64,000 nt of DNA, from the NCBI RefSeq assembly GCF_012272815.1, contig NZ_JAAWWL010000001.1:248001-312000 (forward strand), written 5' to 3'. Positions 63,083-64,000 of this stretch are shown in pieces (position 1 is the first letter of the stretch; each line of letters opens with the position of its first letter). The notes below the pieces were generated by a model. That model had not been told where the DNA came from. It made no database searches and saw only the letters and a program-made list of their open reading frames with translations. Source of the stretch: Croceivirga thetidis (GTDB lineage: Bacteria; Bacteroidota; Bacteroidia; Flavobacteriales; Flavobacteriaceae). The position numbers and the translations under genes are program-made.

Positions 63083-64000
63083 CTATAGGTTTTGTTTTTT
63101 TAATTCTCGTACTGCAAAATCAGCCGCTCTTGCTGTAATTGCCATATAGGTAAGCGATGGATTCTGGCAGGCACTTGAGGTCATACAGGCGCCATCGGTC
63201 ACGAATACATTTTCACAACCCCAGACTTGGTTGTTTTTGTTCAAGACCGAAGTTTTAGGGTTCCTTCCCATACGAGCGGTGCCCATTTCATGAATGTTCA
63301 ACCCAAAATTTCTGTTCATAGGGATTTCTTCGAGGTCGGTAAATCCAGCCTTATCCAACATCTCAAAAGCCGATGCCACCATATCTTTCTGCATATTCAA
63401 CTCGTTCGTCTTGAATTCTGCATCGATTTCCAGCAATGGCATTCCCCATTCATCAGTTTCCGATTTACTCAGACTGACCTTGTTCTCATGATAAGGAAGA
63501 CATTCCCCCATACCGGACATTTGAATTTTCCATGGCCCCAATGAGGTTAAATTAGTTTTCAACTCCTCTCCTATCAATGTTTCACTCATTTCAGTTCCCA
63601 CATTTCTTGTTCCCCCAACCGAATAGGCATAGCCCCGTTTAAAGTCAGTTTGTCGGTCATTACCAAAATTTCTGAACCTGGGGAGATAGGTTCCTGTTGG
63701 TCGTTTTCCAAAAAAATACTGATTTTCAAAATCAGAAGAGGTTCCTTCAACGCGAGCATTGTAGTTGTGGTCCATAAGGTTGTGTCCAAGCTCTCCGCTA
63801 TCATTGCCTAAGCCGTCTGGAAAACGTGAAGATTTTGAATTCATCAAAAGCAATGTGGAATTCAAAGTGGCAGCATTAACGAAGACAATGCGTGAATAGA
63901 ACTCCATCTCTTCTTTCGTATTGGCGTCGATTACCTTGACACCCTTCGCCTTTTGGGTTGTTTTATCATAGATTATCGAATGCACCACCGACATAGGTCG
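63083..64000 (-). CDS. GMC-family FAD oxidoreductase (partial, C-terminal part)
   Basis: 305 codons of the C-terminal half are visible; the start lies beyond the right edge (the frame is open through 64000). GMC C-terminal domain is clear: NIHEMGTARMGRNPKTS with the catalytic His, and VFVTDGACMTSSACQNPSLT with the second active-site Asn/His region. It oxidises an alcohol or sugar in the periplasm, with the small subunit encoded just downstream. Membrane cytochrome partners are not in view. Confidence 0.88.
   Translation of the reverse strand, partial: RPMSVVHSIIYDKTTQKAKGVKVIDANTKEEMEFYSRIVFVNAATLNSTLLLMNSKSSRFPDGLGNDSGELGHNLMDHNYNARVEGTSSDFENQYFFGKRPTGTYLPRFRNFGNDRQTDFKRGYAYSVGGTRNVGTEMSETLIGEELKTNLTSLGPWKIQMSGMGECLPYHENKVSLSKSETDEWGMPLLEIDAEFKTNELNMQKDMVASAFEMLDKAGFTDLEEIPMNRNFGLNIHEMGTARMGRNPKTSVLNKNNQVWGCENVFVTDGACMTSSACQNPSLTYMAITARAADFAVRELKKQNL

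Noticed and set aside
1-64000. CRISPR array
   Set aside because: No set of short, regularly spaced repeats was seen; the only tandem repeats are the in-frame units of the 9.0-10.7 kb lipoprotein.

Overview
The window looks like a chromosomal segment from a member of the Flavobacteriaceae (phylum Bacteroidota). The evidence is AT-rich coding DNA, few Shine-Dalgarno sites, several promoters of the Bacteroidota type (-7 box TAnnTTTG with a TTG/TTTG about 17-20 bp upstream), and many family-restricted genes: a DUF5686 protein, a DUF6089 protein, a 2TM-domain protein, a folK/deoxynucleoside kinase fusion, paired OmpH chaperones beside bamA, and a GH3/DUF2797 pair. I cannot name the genus from sequence alone. 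Most of the window is core genome; the clearest accessory block is at about 40.9-50.8 kb.

Layout. 1-4.6 kb: 5' part of an outer-membrane DUF5686 protein, pdhB, and divergent etfBA with a perfect 30-bp palindrome between them. 4.6-8.9 kb: a bifunctional-nuclease-family protein, a CNT nucleoside transporter, thyA and a histidine kinase. 9.0-13.2 kb: a lipoprotein made of five 107-110-residue repeats, then a two-component system. 13.4-17.4 kb: an ergothioneine-type egtB-egtD-DUF427 set, a stand-alone carbohydrate-binding protein and a class V PLP enzyme. 17.4-19.1 kb: 2TM protein, dihydrofolate reductase (folA) and glutamate racemase (murI). 19.2-26.6 kb, minus strand: envelope-biogenesis run of two Skp/OmpH chaperones, bamA, uppS, a DUF6089 protein, nadK and a CBS protein. 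26.6-33.7 kb, plus strand: pdxJ, an alpha/beta hydrolase, an SGNH lipoprotein, a small membrane protein, tig, clpP, clpX. 33.8-40.7 kb: a hydrolase, small envelope proteins, an AraC-type regulator, GH3, DUF2797 and a serine hydrolase.

40.9-50.8 kb: a restriction-modification module with four tightly packed plus-strand genes (PD-(D/E)XK nuclease, Type III-like methyltransferase, Type III-like helicase/nuclease, second PD-(D/E)XK nuclease), followed on the minus strand by a low-complexity lipoprotein and a small unknown protein. 51.2-61.1 kb returns to core genes: AsmA-like protein, queuosine-precursor transporter, sppA, folK-dNK, trmH-like and mutS. 61.2-64 kb: tRNA-Gly(GCC) and tRNA-Leu(TAA), a 15-bp duplicate of the tRNA-Leu 3' end about 155 bp downstream, an unknown four-helix membrane protein, and a periplasmic-type GMC dehydrogenase with its small subunit, which runs off the window end.

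How the genes fit together. The nucleotide/folate genes (CNT transporter, thyA, folA, folK-dNK) cover nucleoside uptake and salvage, dTMP synthesis and folate recycling. The OmpH pair, bamA, uppS, murI, sppA and AsmA serve the cell envelope. Tig and ClpPX handle nascent and misfolded proteins. The etf promoter and the SGNH lipoprotein promoter share a 22-bp operator-like sequence, which suggests a common regulon, perhaps for lipid or fatty-acid use. The restriction module is the best candidate for a little-described system, because its Mod/Res pair is bracketed by two separate nuclease-fold proteins.
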